NCBI RefSeq assembly: GCF_963678635.1
Contig: NC_087067.1
Location: 41,752,696 to 41,816,695 of the forward strand
Direction: 5' to 3'
DNA: 64,000 nt
From: Symsagittifera roscoffensis
Taxonomy: Eukaryota > Xenacoelomorpha > Acoela > Convolutidae
In this document: piece after piece, positions 32,470-43,800 of the stretch
Position numbering within the stretch: position 1 is the first letter of the stretch
Layout of the letters: every line of letters begins with the position of its first letter
The notes under the pieces: generated by a model
What the model was told of the DNA's origin: nothing
What the model saw: the letters and a program-made list of their open reading frames with translations, nothing else
Database searches by the model: none
Position numbers and translations under genes: made by a program

Positions 32470-32640
32470 GGAAGTCCCCTTGAGCCTCTACGGAAAATTA
32501 ATGCTTCAACATTCGACAAAAACTAAGCAGTCAAACAAAAGTCCGAACATTCGAGTTCTCTCCAACAAATTTCTCCCAGAAAAGTCCAGCTACAAGTCAA
32601 ACCCTAGACCCTAGGTTCTCAAAGCGCACATTTGATCAAA
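32470..32640 (-). repeat. tRNA-derived SINE, copy 2
   Basis: Same family and orientation as 32050-32240: GAGAACCTAGGGTCTAGGGT, TTGACTTGTAGCTGGAC, then CGGACTTTTGTTTGACTGCT and TTAGTTTTTGTCGAATG. The two copies start about 410 bases apart. Confidence 0.55.
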
Positions 32641-32843
32641 AAACCAAAAAGGAACGGCCGGTACAATACTGAGGTTTCATGATATAACAAGGTAAGATTC
32701 TCATGAAATTAGGAGAAAGCTAATTGCTGAAAAACATCTGGCTCCTTTTTACAAATAACAGGGTCTCGCAAGTGGAAACAGAAAAAATTAATGATTTAGG
32801 AACCTGGTGGCAAAAAAATGAAGCATGGCATTTCTGAAAAATT

Positions 32844-32905
32844 CTTGAAGTTTTTGGAAGAAGTTCTTTGCTTGAAGTTTTTGGAAGAAGTTCTTTGCTT
32901 GAAGT
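32844..32905. repeat. 27-bp direct repeat, two full units
   Basis: GAAGTTTTTGGAAGAAGTTC followed by TTTGCTT occurs twice in tandem, then GAAG. Open frames across it are repeat artefacts. Confidence 0.8.
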
Positions 32906-33898
32906 CATCAGTGAGATTCGGCAGAATGAAGCAAAAATTAGTGAGAAGTACTCTAGACGCGGAAACCAGTATCAAAATTTTCTTTGAATTTTTCATTTTC
33001 ATGCGACATCGGCTGTAAGAAAAAAAACCTTTCATCATCCGCAGATTTTTTCTTATAGCGCAAATCTGCCATTGAGCTATTTGGCGTAAAAAAAATTGAA
33101 TACCTCCCATATTTAGTCAGTAAATCGTGCAAGATTCTTGAGATAAAATGCAAACATTGCGAAAGTTTTGAAAAATCTGGCAACATGTCCCTTCTTCAAT
33201 CGAAAAGCAATCCTTGCCTAAATCTTGCAAACTTCTTGCAACACAAAAAAGCCATGGTAATTATCTTTAAGGTAAATGTTTTTTTCTTTTATGTGTTCCT
33301 AAAAACTGATATAGCATTCATTCAACTTCTTTATGCATCAATCGATTGAGGAGACCATAATTCAATAATTTAAGCGGCTTAACTTTTTAATTTGAGCAAA
33401 ACGGAATGCGAATCATACAAATCATTCAAGAATCTGGCGAAAAGCAAGAACATCGTAGTACTGGGGTACCAATAGTTCTGAATCAAATTTAAAGGCCAAG
33501 AATGCATTTTTTTCACCCAAAATTAATGCTAGTTTTCGCTCGCCTGAGGTACAACAGTTATATTAATATTTTAAAATTTAAGACCTGGTGACGTGAATGG
33601 ACTGTTTTTCTGTTTAAGCAGTTGGTTCAAACTTTACGAGCTTTTCGACCAAATTTTTGAAACCAAGTTGCATAGATCAGAACCCTGGTCATCATTAAAT
33701 AAGTTTTTTCTATAACTGCCAATTTATGTTAAGCTGTGGTTTCAGTCCTTCAAACTGAGCAAATTCATTGAACTTAATACTCTTACCAAATTTTAATCAA
33801 AAAATTCTGTGACGAAAAACTTGGGATTTGTTTCAGAGTATATCAAATCTTTTTTAGGCTTGATGATCAACCAAATTACTAAAAAGTGGACAATTCTC

Positions 33899-34225
33899 GA
33901 CAAGGGTAGATCTAGAACTTTTTCGAGAGGGGGGATTTTTAAAAAATTCTACAATTTTGTCAAGAGACACTCTAAAGACCCTATTTTGACTTGAACACTT
34001 TCAAGATCCTATTTTGAGCTGGTAAATTTTTGAAAAACAGGCCAAACAAGGTGTTTTCAGAAACATTTTAGAACGTTTTGACCGAAAAATCGCGTTTTTT
34101 CGGCGCGTACTCTCAAATCAAAATTAATATATATGGGCACCAAAGGCGCCTTAAAAAAATTAGGGTCAGTCAGCCTAAAATGGAAAATTTAAAATAATAT
34201 AAAGGGGCGGGGGCCTTTGGGTCGC
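33899..34225. repeat. Degenerate hAT MITE copy
   Basis: AAGGGTAGATCTAGAACTTT, TTCGAGAGGGGGG, then ATATATGGGCACCAAAGGCG matches the family. The far end lacks the recognisable inverted repeat, so it is truncated or decayed. Confidence 0.55.
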
Positions 34226-34496
34226 CAGGGTCAACCATGCTGCGAGATGCTGTATTACTCTCAAGCTTCTAAGTTATTTCATGTATTAAAAAAGCTTGAA
34301 AAAATCCCTTAAACTCCTCTTCTACTGCATGGTCACAAAAAACAACTAAGATGCTGAGAGTGACGTTTGTATTTGTTTTCAGAGACAGAAAACGATTAAA
34401 ACTATTTTAGTTTGTAGCACAACTGGGCATCAACGAAATAAATAATTTGAAATTTTTTATGAACCACAGCGCAGTAACATTTGCTTAACAAAATAG

Positions 34497-34731
34497 AACA
34501 AAAATGCTCGTATCAGGGCAATACCCTGATTGTTCCGACTGCCTTTTAAGGTCTATGGAGCAGTAACAACATGAAAAAATTAAATTTAATAAAATGAAAT
34601 GAAAAAAATATATATATTTAAAAATTGAGATTTTTTGTGAGAGTCAACAAGTTGAACAGTCGAAATTTGTCTGAAGAAAAAAACACCCAAGCATAAATAC
34701 TCTGTTACTTTCGTTATGAAAGTCAGAACAA
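34497..34731 (-). mobile_element. Helentron-like element with internal deletion
   Basis: Both ends are present (AACAAAAATGCTCGTATCAG with GCAATACCCTGATTGTTCCG; GTTACTTTCGTTATGAAAGT then CAGAACAA), but the middle ~300 bases are missing. It shows that internally deleted forms with intact ends occur. Confidence 0.65.
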
Positions 34732-35809
34732 AAATGTATTTCTCAAAATAATCTGGATCAGCTAGAGTATGTAGTTGATAGCTCTTATAAATACTCGAAG
34801 CCCGTTGCAAATCGAAGTTGGATGTTGATTGATAAAACGACAACATTTTCTCCAATAACAACCTTTTGTGATGGCAACCAATTAAAGTAGCTGGGTTGTT
34901 CCGTTACAAAAAACCCGACCGAAACCGCATTTATAATGTAAAATAATTGGCGGTGTATCGACTAGGATAAAGCACGACCAGCATAAAAGTTTCACAAGTG
35001 AAAATCGTATCGACTAGCATGAAAATCCATTCACAAAATTCATATCTTTTCATAATTAAAATCTTATCCAAAAAAATATTTGTGAATCTCAGTTTTTTCA
35101 CACATTTTATAATTTGCGCGGTCATCAGTGTTTGGTTTCAGCCCTTACAGGTCCGGGTGTGACCGCTCAGCATGTATGTGCTAAGTATTTCATTTTTTAA
35201 GTTGATTGCTTAGTTTCTCAATTGCTCAATTTTCTACTTCTTAGAAATTAAAGTCTCAATTTCAGTGGAATCTTAATGCCGCCTAGTATTTCTGAGAAAA
35301 GAAGCTATCAAAATTATGCTAGTTGATACAATGTCATGTTTTCAATGCTAGTCGAGCGGTCACCATACTCTGCTTTGTATTTTGATTAGAGAAGTTTTTA
35401 AATAGAAAAAAGTTATCAGCAATTTAATTTCAAAAAACTGACCATAACTAATATGAAAAAAATTGAATAAATTATTTAAGCCAACAAAAATAAGACCAAC
35501 ACTCAAAAGCCTGAAAAAAGTCTTATTATAGGAACTTCCATGTACCACCTAAAAAAGAATCACTTAACCCTACGTACGTGGCAATTGGTAATTTACCATT
35601 TCTAAGTTCCTTCTAAATTGACCATTCTGTGAAGAAAGTTATTTAAGGGGAAAACTTCTTGTACCCAGTTGCAATATCCCTGCTTAACGCAAGGGTAAAA
35701 AACTAGGAGATAAAAATTTAAATTTATATTATTGCTATTTTGACAAGCGACATAAAGATAAGAAAGTACGCACAGCAAACAAAAACCTTTCATTTCCATA
35801 ATTTCAAAT
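34732..35809. other. Downstream flank of SMARCAL1, no gene seen
   Basis: No supportable exon. Between about 34960 and 35060 the sequence TATCGACTAG(C/G)AT occurs twice around AAAAGTTTCACAAGTG, a minor local duplication. Confidence 0.3.
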
Positions 35810-38380
35810 TTAGGTAAAGTTTGATTTTCTGCCAACTACGGGCGATATTTGCTGTGAGTCATCATCTTCCTGTACTTCAAGATCACTCGCACCCGTGAAA
35901 ATTAGTTCAAGCTCTTCGTCTGGAATGAAATCGTCGTTTCCGTTTGTCAAATCTGATTCAATCTTAGTAGCGTCCTTGTCTAATGCATCGCTTTGTCTTA
36001 CAGTAAGTTGGGTTGGGAGCAGACTTTGGGTTTGAAAAAGCGAATCATCCACGTCGTTGTCCCAACAAGCATCATCTTCTTTAACTTGCACATCATTACT
36101 ATCTTTAATGACTTTTTCGCTAGAATCCCAGTCGTCTAAAAACTCAAACTCTGAAAATTTTTCTCCCATGAGACCGCTTACAGTGTCACTGCTTTGTTTC
36201 GATATCCTAGAAGTTGTAACAACTGGTTCCATGAAATTAGTGATCTTTCCTGAAATTTTCTTTTTGGCCACGAAGTCAATTTTGCTTTGATCCTTCGGGA
36301 TGTACACTTGATTACTGGTTTCCGCATTTTTAAAAGCCTCAGTATCGTTTGAAAGTCCTGCTTCTTTCATTATCGACATTTTGTTTTTTATCATTGGCCA
36401 GATTTGATCGTCAACTGTTTTATTAGCTATCAAATAATGCACAGTTAGGTTACAATGCTGACCAATTCTATAGGCGCGGTCTTCTGCCTGGATCAAATCG
36501 CCTGGGTTCCAGTAAAGCTCCGCAAAAACTACAACCGAAGCTGCTGTTAAAGTCAGTCCAGTATTCGCAGCCATGATTGACAACAAAGCAACACGGCAAT
36601 CGGGATCTTCTTGGAATTTATCAACCAGAGGTTGGCGATCGTATGCCAGAGTTTTTCCATCAATGCGAATGAAATCCATATTTTTTGAATTTAGGTGATC
36701 GCTTATACCATCCAACATTTCAATATGATGAGCAAAGAGCAATAATTTTTCGACACCGCTTTCAAAAAGTTCGTCCATGTAGTTAATGACAGCGGGCAAC
36801 TTAGCAAACGCAGAAGCTGTAAAGAAATCGAACAAAAGTTGCTTATTGGAACCACTCATTAATTTCGAAGTCTCAACATTGCTAAGTTGTTTAGACAAAT
36901 ATGAAAACGATTTCTCTTTATTTTTGATCAAACTTTTGTCTAACGTCACAATTTTTCTCGTTTTAGGCGGTAACTGGGATAGAACATCTTTCTTTAGTCG
37001 TCGAATGAAACCGGTAAACGACAGCAAGACTTTAAACTCGTCTAAGTTGGACGACCCGTTGTAGTCCATACCCCATGGTCTTTGCTTTGCGTCACAGTAC
37101 CTGGAAGCATACACAGTTTGGTTACTGAAGGTCGCTTTGTTTAGTAACTGAAGTTGGGTGAACATTTCAATCGGCCTTGACATCATAGGTGTGCCTGACA
37201 ACAAAAGTAATCTTTGTGCACTTTTCACTACTTCTTGCACGGCTTTAGTTCTAGCCGCTTTTCCCGATTTGATGAAATGTGATTCATCTAAAATTGCAAC
37301 TTTGAACTTAAACTTTAGCAATTCTGTTTTTAATTTCGGAACTAACGTGTAACTCAAGATTAAAACTTTCGGCCGACTTTCGCTGTAAATGTCTTTCGTA
37401 GTGTACACAACAGAAACACGTTCTAGTGAAATGTCAGGTAACCATCTAGCTATGGCATCGGCCCATGTATTACGTAATGACGAGGGACATACAATCAGTA
37501 GTGGCCATTCGGCTTCATAATTAAAAGCGATCATTAAAGCCTGAACGGTTTTACCCAGACCCATTTCATCGGCAATCAGCGCGCGTCCATTACGACCTAT
37601 GACCCACTTAATTCCCTCACGCTGAAAATCCATCAATTCGTCTGAATTCGGAAATTTGGACCAATCAATTGTCTTTTCCTCTTGAATTTTCTCGAACTTA
37701 CGACAGATTTCGAACTGTTTCAGCACCATTGTAGGCAAAGGTCGCAAGGTCAGACGCTCAGCGAGAGGCAATGATTTTAATTTGTCAAAAAATGTGTTGT
37801 AATCTTCAATGGGAAACCTCCATTGTCGCGTTACAGGGTCATACTCTTTTCTGGCCATAGATTTGTAAGCTTTGACTAATTCTGCGTCATATTTGCTCCT
37901 AACTTCAAACTGAGTTTCGGAAGTAACAACAAAATTGACTTCTTCGCTGAACCCGCTTGTAAAATTATTAAATTTTTGATCAACTAGGTTTGGGTTTTTC
38001 ACGTTTGAGCTACCTGGAAATTTACTAGCAACGAAATTCGACCCTCTCGGTTGAAAATTGAAGCTAGAGTTTGCATTAAACGAACGCTGAGTAACATTTG
38101 TGGGGAAGGACTCAGAGCCATAAAAAGATTTCTTAGCCAGCGGAGGCTGCGGCTCTATTTTATCAGTCAGCACAGTCGTTGTAAGATTCACATTTCCATG
38201 AGCTCGTTTTGTATTTGTGAACTTGACTTGCGGCACGTCCATATTAATCTTCTTTCCAAATATGGTGGCAGTATTTGAGCTAACCGGCACACTCTTATTC
38301 GCATTCTGCTGTTTCTGAAGCGCCAATCGCCGTTTTTCTGCAATTTGTTGTTTCTGTTGCTCTGTTAAACCTGTTTGCAT
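35810..38380 (-). CDS. SMARCAL1: SMARCAL1 (HARP), annealing helicase, intronless
   Basis: A single uninterrupted frame of 856 residues. Residues 4-25 (GLTEQQKQQIAEKRRLALQK) form the RPA-binding motif typical of the SMARCAL1 N-terminus, which fixes the start. A single HARP domain is at about 148-215; vertebrates have two. The SNF2 ATPase follows with Walker A DEMGLGKT (271-278), DESH (365-368), LLLSGTP (392-398) and the helicase C motif QAEDRAYRIGQ (631-641). The acidic tail is about 690-856. The family rewinds RPA-coated single-stranded DNA and remodels stalled replication forks in the nucleus. Every ATPase motif is intact, so the protein should be active. It differs from its intron-rich neighbours in having no intron. 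No PCNA-binding box or NZF zinc finger is seen, which argues against ZRANB3. A terminal exon of another gene ends 97 bases upstream on the same strand. Confidence 0.95.
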   Translation of the reverse strand: MQTGLTEQQKQQIAEKRRLALQKQQNANKSVPVSSNTATIFGKKINMDVPQVKFTNTKRAHGNVNLTTTVLTDKIEPQPPLAKKSFYGSESFPTNVTQRSFNANSSFNFQPRGSNFVASKFPGSSNVKNPNLVDQKFNNFTSGFSEEVNFVVTSETQFEVRSKYDAELVKAYKSMARKEYDPVTRQWRFPIEDYNTFFDKLKSLPLAERLTLRPLPTMVLKQFEICRKFEKIQEEKTIDWSKFPNSDELMDFQREGIKWVIGRNGRALIADEMGLGKTVQALMIAFNYEAEWPLLIVCPSSLRNTWADAIARWLPDISLERVSVVYTTKDIYSESRPKVLILSYTLVPKLKTELLKFKFKVAILDESHFIKSGKAARTKAVQEVVKSAQRLLLLSGTPMMSRPIEMFTQLQLLNKATFSNQTVYASRYCDAKQRPWGMDYNGSSNLDEFKVLLSFTGFIRRLKKDVLSQLPPKTRKIVTLDKSLIKNKEKSFSYLSKQLSNVETSKLMSGSNKQLLFDFFTASAFAKLPAVINYMDELFESGVEKLLLFAHHIEMLDGISDHLNSKNMDFIRIDGKTLAYDRQPLVDKFQEDPDCRVALLSIMAANTGLTLTAASVVVFAELYWNPGDLIQAEDRAYRIGQHCNLTVHYLIANKTVDDQIWPMIKNKMSIMKEAGLSNDTEAFKNAETSNQVYIPKDQSKIDFVAKKKISGKITNFMEPVVTTSRISKQSSDTVSGLMGEKFSEFEFLDDWDSSEKVIKDSNDVQVKEDDACWDNDVDDSLFQTQSLLPTQLTVRQSDALDKDATKIESDLTNGNDDFIPDEELELIFTGASDLEVQEDDDSQQISPVVGRKSNFT

Positions 38381-38454
38381 ACTTACTCTTCGATACTTGC
38401 TTCACTTCTCATATGATAACAAGCGTTTGATGATATCAGAACTCATTACAAGTT

Positions 38455-38468
38455 ACTGAAAAACATCA
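38455..38468 (-). promoter_or_regulatory. Possible trans-splice or UTR acceptor before SMARCAL1
   Basis: On the minus strand GATGTTTTTCAG|TA lies about 20 bases after the stop of the upstream exon and 75 bases before the SMARCAL1 ATG. No AATAAA is seen between stop and ATG. This fits an operon-type junction but could be fortuitous. Confidence 0.35.
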
Positions 38469-38476
38469 TACTAGAA

Positions 38477-38656
38477 TCAATACACCTCATTTCTTAGTTG
38501 CTCGTCAATCCCGCCGTTTAACGAGAAGGCTTTCAGAAGATTCGACAAATCATATTTGACAGAAATGCGAAAGAACCCATCGAAAAAGTTGCGAATTGGA
38601 CCAAATCCTGGTCGATAGTTGGTATTAAATACAAACTCAGGCAACGTTCCTTCAAG
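38477..38656 (-). CDS. Terminal exon of an unidentified gene upstream of SMARCAL1
   Basis: A good acceptor (ATGTTTTTTGTTTAG) opens a 59-codon frame ending in TGA at 38477-38479. The peptide looks like a folded protein end: EFVFNTNYRPGFGPIRNFF, then RISVKYDLSNLLKAF. Codon use and composition resemble the neighbouring genes. I do not recognise the family. The preceding exons were not found in 38657-40800. It is on the same strand as SMARCAL1 and ends 97 bases before its ATG. Confidence 0.55.
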   Translation of the reverse strand, partial: LEGTLPEFVFNTNYRPGFGPIRNFFDGFFRISVKYDLSNLLKAFSLNGGIDEQLRNEVY

Positions 38657-39146
38657 CTAAACAAAAAACATTTATTAGGATTATAAATCACCATTTTGAG
38701 CAATTCTAGGTTTTTTCGATTCTTTGAACATTTAGAAAACTTTCAGGAAAATCTAGACACCAAAATATAAACAATTTCTTTGACAGATTTTTACAAAATT
38801 AAGCTCAGTAGACAATTTTTCATGTTTCGCAACACTCGGCATCCTATCGCCTACAATTCCACTATCTAATTAATTGGGTCAAATATTTTAGACTAGATAA
38901 ATGCAGGAAATAATGATGTTCTAAATTCTTGTGTTTTATTCCAACCTTCCTGTGTATATATCGACAAATCCCACTTAAGTTTCAAGTCTAACTCCTGACT
39001 TCAATTTCAACAAATGCATTTGAAATTCAACGTGCCTCAATCAAGGCAGCAACAACCAATTACCGTGTACCAAATTTCATTCAGTTATTATTTGCAATAT
39101 CTCGCTCTAGATACTATTGAAAATATAACTTGTTTTATAACACAGA
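38657..39146. other. Putative intron of the unidentified gene
   Basis: No exon recognised; AT-rich. Confidence 0.3.
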
Positions 39147-39510
39147 GGCGAAGCTGCGCTTCGCAAACACTAGTGCGAACACAACAAAAAGCAGCTCTAT
39201 AAAGTACAATAAGAAAAAGTAGAAAAAGCCTCGAATTAGTAAACAGTCGGCTAAATCGCGGATTCGATGTTCTACCTAGAGATTATGAGTCTCACGCTCT
39301 AACCACTCAGCCACGGACACTTAATAAATCACCAACACTAGCCACAAACAAAGCAAAGAATAGATGCTATAAAATTTTAATGCTAGAGATCGTGATTATA
39401 GCAAAAGTGCCACCAAATAAGAGAATATTTTAATGAACACTTTTATTTGCGAGTTAGATTAGAAAAAAAGAAGGTTACAAATTTACTAAAGCTAGCAAGG
39501 TCGCAGGTGT
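39147..39510 (-). repeat. tRNA-Met-like SINE family copy
   Basis: On the minus strand GTGTCCGTGGCTGAGTGGTT is an A-box region. GAGA-CTCATAA-TCTC forms an anticodon arm with CAT, and ACATCGAATCC is a diverged B box. The acceptor stem is not closed, so it is SINE-like. The same ~360-base block, including the GCGAAGCTGCGCTTCGC motif and the GATCGTGATTATAGCAAA tail, recurs at 54991-55345. Confidence 0.65.
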
Positions 39511-40800
39511 AATCATCATAACGCTGAAAGTAAACGCAGTTGTTTGAAACTGTTAATGCTGAAATTAAACTCGAATACGTATCAATACAATTTAATTCGA
39601 CCAAAATGAGTAAAGAATTCGATTACTGTTTTAGCAAAAAAATAGAAGCGGCTAAATAGCAAATTTCTAGAAAAACACTTCACATTTAGGTACAAAAATT
39701 TAACAAACTTTTTTTTGCAATATGTGTTAGTTTTTCAACAACAGGTATGCTATTTGCTAAAACTAACACACAAAAACTATATTAATAGATATTTTTTCAT
39801 TCCTGGAAAAACGTATACTTTAAGCCCATTTTGTCAGCAAAATTTAAAGGCTTTTTCGCTCCATTTCAAACTTTGTCATTGGAGAGCATGATATAAGTCA
39901 CAATGTATAAACTTTAATGACTGTTATAGAGATATTGAAGAAAGCAGAAAATACTATCTTTGACTTGAATTTCGTTTCGTTATTGTTCCGAGCTCTCGAA
40001 GAGTGGAAAGCAACTGCTGATTCGGGTCTGTTTTTCCCAGCAAATTCTTATTAGTTCAAAGAAACCTCGAAAAAATTCAATTGTAGTATCCTATTGACCC
40101 TCTTTTGCTCGGGATTCGGAGTCTAGAAAACCTGAAGAGAAAAACGGATCAGAACTTTTTCGTTTTTTGGACTAATTCAGACGAAATTTGATGAGCAGTT
40201 GACTTCCCCCATTTTGAAGTTAATTATTCACCTATGGCTATTGACATTTCATGCATTTTGTCCTAAAAGAACGGCTCTTTCTAGAAAAAGAACATTACAG
40301 GAAAATTGGAAATTGCAAAAATAATTTTTTTTAAAAATGTAGATCAATTTAAGAATTGTTTTCGTATATCAGTTTGGTGCACGGTTGGTCGGAACAGTTT
40401 AGCGTATACCATTTTGGTGTACATCAACCGGCTAACACGATTGCAGTTGAACGCAATCAAAAACTATCGCAGATCATAGTAATGATACGCAGTTTGACCT
40501 TTTCTGAACACTTTTTCGAGCATCAATGAATTTTTGGATCAAAGTCACCATAAACCTAAAAATTAAATTCAAAATTCTGTTACGCCAACCCGGTTGCTCT
40601 TTTTAATCAATTTTGTCTGTTCCAACTTGAAGAAACTCTATGGCAGCGAAAGAGAAACAAATGAAGTGAAAATTATATTTTTAGCATTTCAAAACATTTC
40701 ACTACAAGGACTATACTAGTAATATAATCGGCCTGTAACATCTAAATACAACTGAAAGAGTATCAATGTCAGTTATGTTTTGGAAATAGATTTTAAATCA
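39511..40800. other. No supportable gene
   Basis: AT-rich spacer between the PHF14-type gene 3' end and the unidentified exon. TATTGTTCCGAGCTCTCGAA near 39980 is weakly like a Helentron-type 5' end, but nothing further supports a copy. Confidence 0.35.
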
Positions 40801-43800
40801 TCAGTAGAAATTCTGGTCGATTAAAACCTTCATCAGTTTCATTGTGGCATTGGGTGATAGAGGAACTGTGGAAGGGTCGATTGCTTGTATGGGTTCATTT
40901 GGATCTGTCGATCTGATAATTAAGGGATCTGAGGGCTCGTCAAGCACAGGTGTTCCGGGTCGGGAACTTTCCTCATTTGATGAACTTCGACTGTCACTTA
41001 GCGTTCTCTTAATTTTCTGATTTACAGGGCTTGTTTCAGTTGAGTTGGCATTTGAAGCACTAGATTGCGATGTTCTGTGCTCCAAATTGGGAGAGATCAT
41101 GTGTGATTCAACTTCAAAACTTTCCTCCGTCGGACTAACTGGAGATGGTTGGGTACGACTGTTTTTCACTGAGACACGTTCCGTAGGAATGATTATCGGC
41201 GTAGGCGGTAATACAGTCATCTTCTCTCGCTCTATAGGAATTATCATCGGGTGATGGACCTTCGCTGCTCTAGTTTCTTGAAGATACTCATTCAAATCTT
41301 TCTTACGCTTCAACTGAGGAATTGTCGAATTTCTATCTACTGAGATTTGTGACTGATGCGTCTGTGTAGTTTGATGAGGGACCACCCTGTTCTGATTGGA
41401 TTCCGGGAAGTTGGCCCGATTGACACCTTCCCTTGAAGCTCTTCCAGGTGGAACCATTCGAACAGGCGGTGGGATCCCGCCGGGACCATTCGGTTGTCTT
41501 CTGTTGACTGAGCTCTGATACGTTGGGGCATTCGTGGGGTGACCTTGACCGTAAGTTGCAGTTGGTTTCATAAAAACGGGTTGCTTGAAGCCTGAAGGGG
41601 ATTTAGGTGGGACTTTTTGAATAGGTTTTGGCGATGATTGAGAAAGATTAGGATCAAAAAGACCAGGTGGCGGTGTTGGTGGTCTGTCGTAGTCGAAATC
41701 ATCGTAGTTGAATCCTGTAGGTGGCGGTAATGGAACTGGTAAATGCGATGACGGCGGTACACTTTTACTAGGTATGTTAATTCCCGGGTTAGTTGGCGGT
41801 AATCCAGGTTTCACGTCAACCTTGAAGTTACTCGTTGGATCATATTCATCATCATCAGCACCTAAGCTTGGACGTCTTTGAGGCCTTGAGAATTCCGCGA
41901 AATTTCCTGTGAACTCCATCAACTGACCGAGTTTTCTCTTGAAAGGATCTTCCGAGCCCAGGAGGTTTTGGTTCATTTTCACTGGTGCTGAAGGAAATGT
42001 CGGAGTTGGACTAGCCAATCCATCTTCAATATTCGGAGTCGGAGTTCCAGGGGCGGATCTTCCCACGGCTATATTCTCTATGGATCCCTTCGCTTTCGGC
42101 AGCTCTTTGATAGGTGGGAACGGTCGATTTGAATTCTTAGTAACCTGTTTTTGTTTAGCAAGTTCAAGATCCGCGAACATTCGTCCTTTAAGCTCATTGG
42201 GTTTATCGTTAGACTGCCTTTTTGTCTGTTCTTTTCCTTTAGATACAGTTGCTCCGTATTCTTTCGCAATCTCATCTTTGCTTGCTTTGTTGGCATAGGA
42301 GGATCCAGCGGACTTATTTTTCGGTATTTTGAAGTTGGCCACGTCCGGTTTTTTGGTGTGCAGATTTTTCTCAGATAAATCAACCGATCTTTCTTTCTCC
42401 TTTTCTTTTTCGGCCTGGCGAATCTCGCTTTCAATTTTGTGACGCGGAGTATATGATATACTTTCAATTTTCTTAACCGCCTTTTCTTTTTCGAAAGAAG
42501 ATTTGTCCTTCTTATCTGAATGAGATTTGGAAGGCACGTTAAGCTTATTCGCACCGGTTGCGCTACTAGGCAAGTTCGAATCTATTCCGCCGAACAAATC
42601 ATCGAGCAATTGTACCTTGGTTTTAGTTATCTTTGGCGGTAAGATCTGCCCTTCAGGTACCTTAGACGACTTCATTTCAGTAGCATTAGCGTTTTTGGCT
42701 GAAGACGCCAACTCTTTGGTTTTCGCTAGCTTTAGTGGATTCGATTGACCCTCGAGCAAATTCGGTGACTTTATTTCGGATGTGTTTAAAATTTTGTTCG
42801 ATGGCACATCCATTTTTGTCTCATGTATTTTAGCTAATTTTTCACTATGGCTGGATCTTATTTTTAATTCATCTGCTGATTTCTGATACTCATTGCTGCT
42901 AGCGAGACCTGACTCTTCGAGTCCCAAATTTGGAGGAAGTTGTTTAGAACCAAGAGCACCCATTGATTTTTCACTTATCGGATTAGCTGCATTACTATTG
43001 ATTGATTTCACTTTTGGATTCGCTTGTTTTTCAGCTGCGGAATGACCGACACTTGACGTTGCCGACTTGACTTCAATATTATCCAATTTTGGCGATGTTG
43101 AGATCTTCTGATTAACTACTTCATTCGTTTCGTCAAAATGACCTTGCTCTTCTAGCCTGTTAACAACTTTCGTCTCTTTGGAAGGCTTAACTTCTATATC
43201 GTCTGATGGTTTAAAGTGTTCTTTCTGCTTCAATTGCGAGGGAGATATTTTTGTCATTAATGGCGACTTGAGCTCTACAGCTTGAATTGGACTTAGATTG
43301 ACCATTAATTCGTGTTTTTGCGAAAATGAAGCCGGCGTTTTGTCGACAGCGACCGCTAACTCTTTAATAGTAGAAACTAAATCTAATTTTGGTCTTTTTG
43401 CAGACACATGTCTCGAATCATCAAGATCGACAGATTTTCGCCGTTTTTCTTTTTTGTGCTTCTTCTTGTGTTTGCGCTCGTCTTTCTCAACTTGATGATT
43501 ACTAGTATCATTAATCTGAGGTTCTATGTGTCGTCTCTCAGATGAAGTTTCTTTTATTTTAGAATTACCTTTTTCCTTGATTGGCTTGACATTTTTGTGC
43601 AAAGCTTTACGAATATCTTCTCCTGATAACTTTGGTTCTTTAGTCGAAGTCAAATGATTTTTTTCTAGATGCGGCTTTAAATTTTCGCTAGCGGCTTCCT
43701 GGTTAAATTGAACTACAGTCGTCTCAGTGTTCTGACTTTTTTCGATCTTCGCAATAGGAGAACTATCAGAAACTTTATTAATTATATTAATTACGCTTTT

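Noticed and set aside
39255-39320. Functional tRNA-Met gene
   Set aside because: A box, B box and a CAT anticodon loop are present, but the acceptor stem does not pair and the whole block is duplicated at 55092-55161 with shared flanks, as in a SINE.
39980-40290. Additional Helentron-like copy
   Set aside because: Only the first ~12 bases resemble the 5' end. Internal landmarks and the 3' hairpin are absent.
41939-42298. Plus-strand open frames antisense to the large PHF14-type exon (also 41045, 42078, 44159)
   Set aside because: They mirror the low-complexity codon pattern of the real exon on the other strand. No start context, splice sites or recognisable domain.
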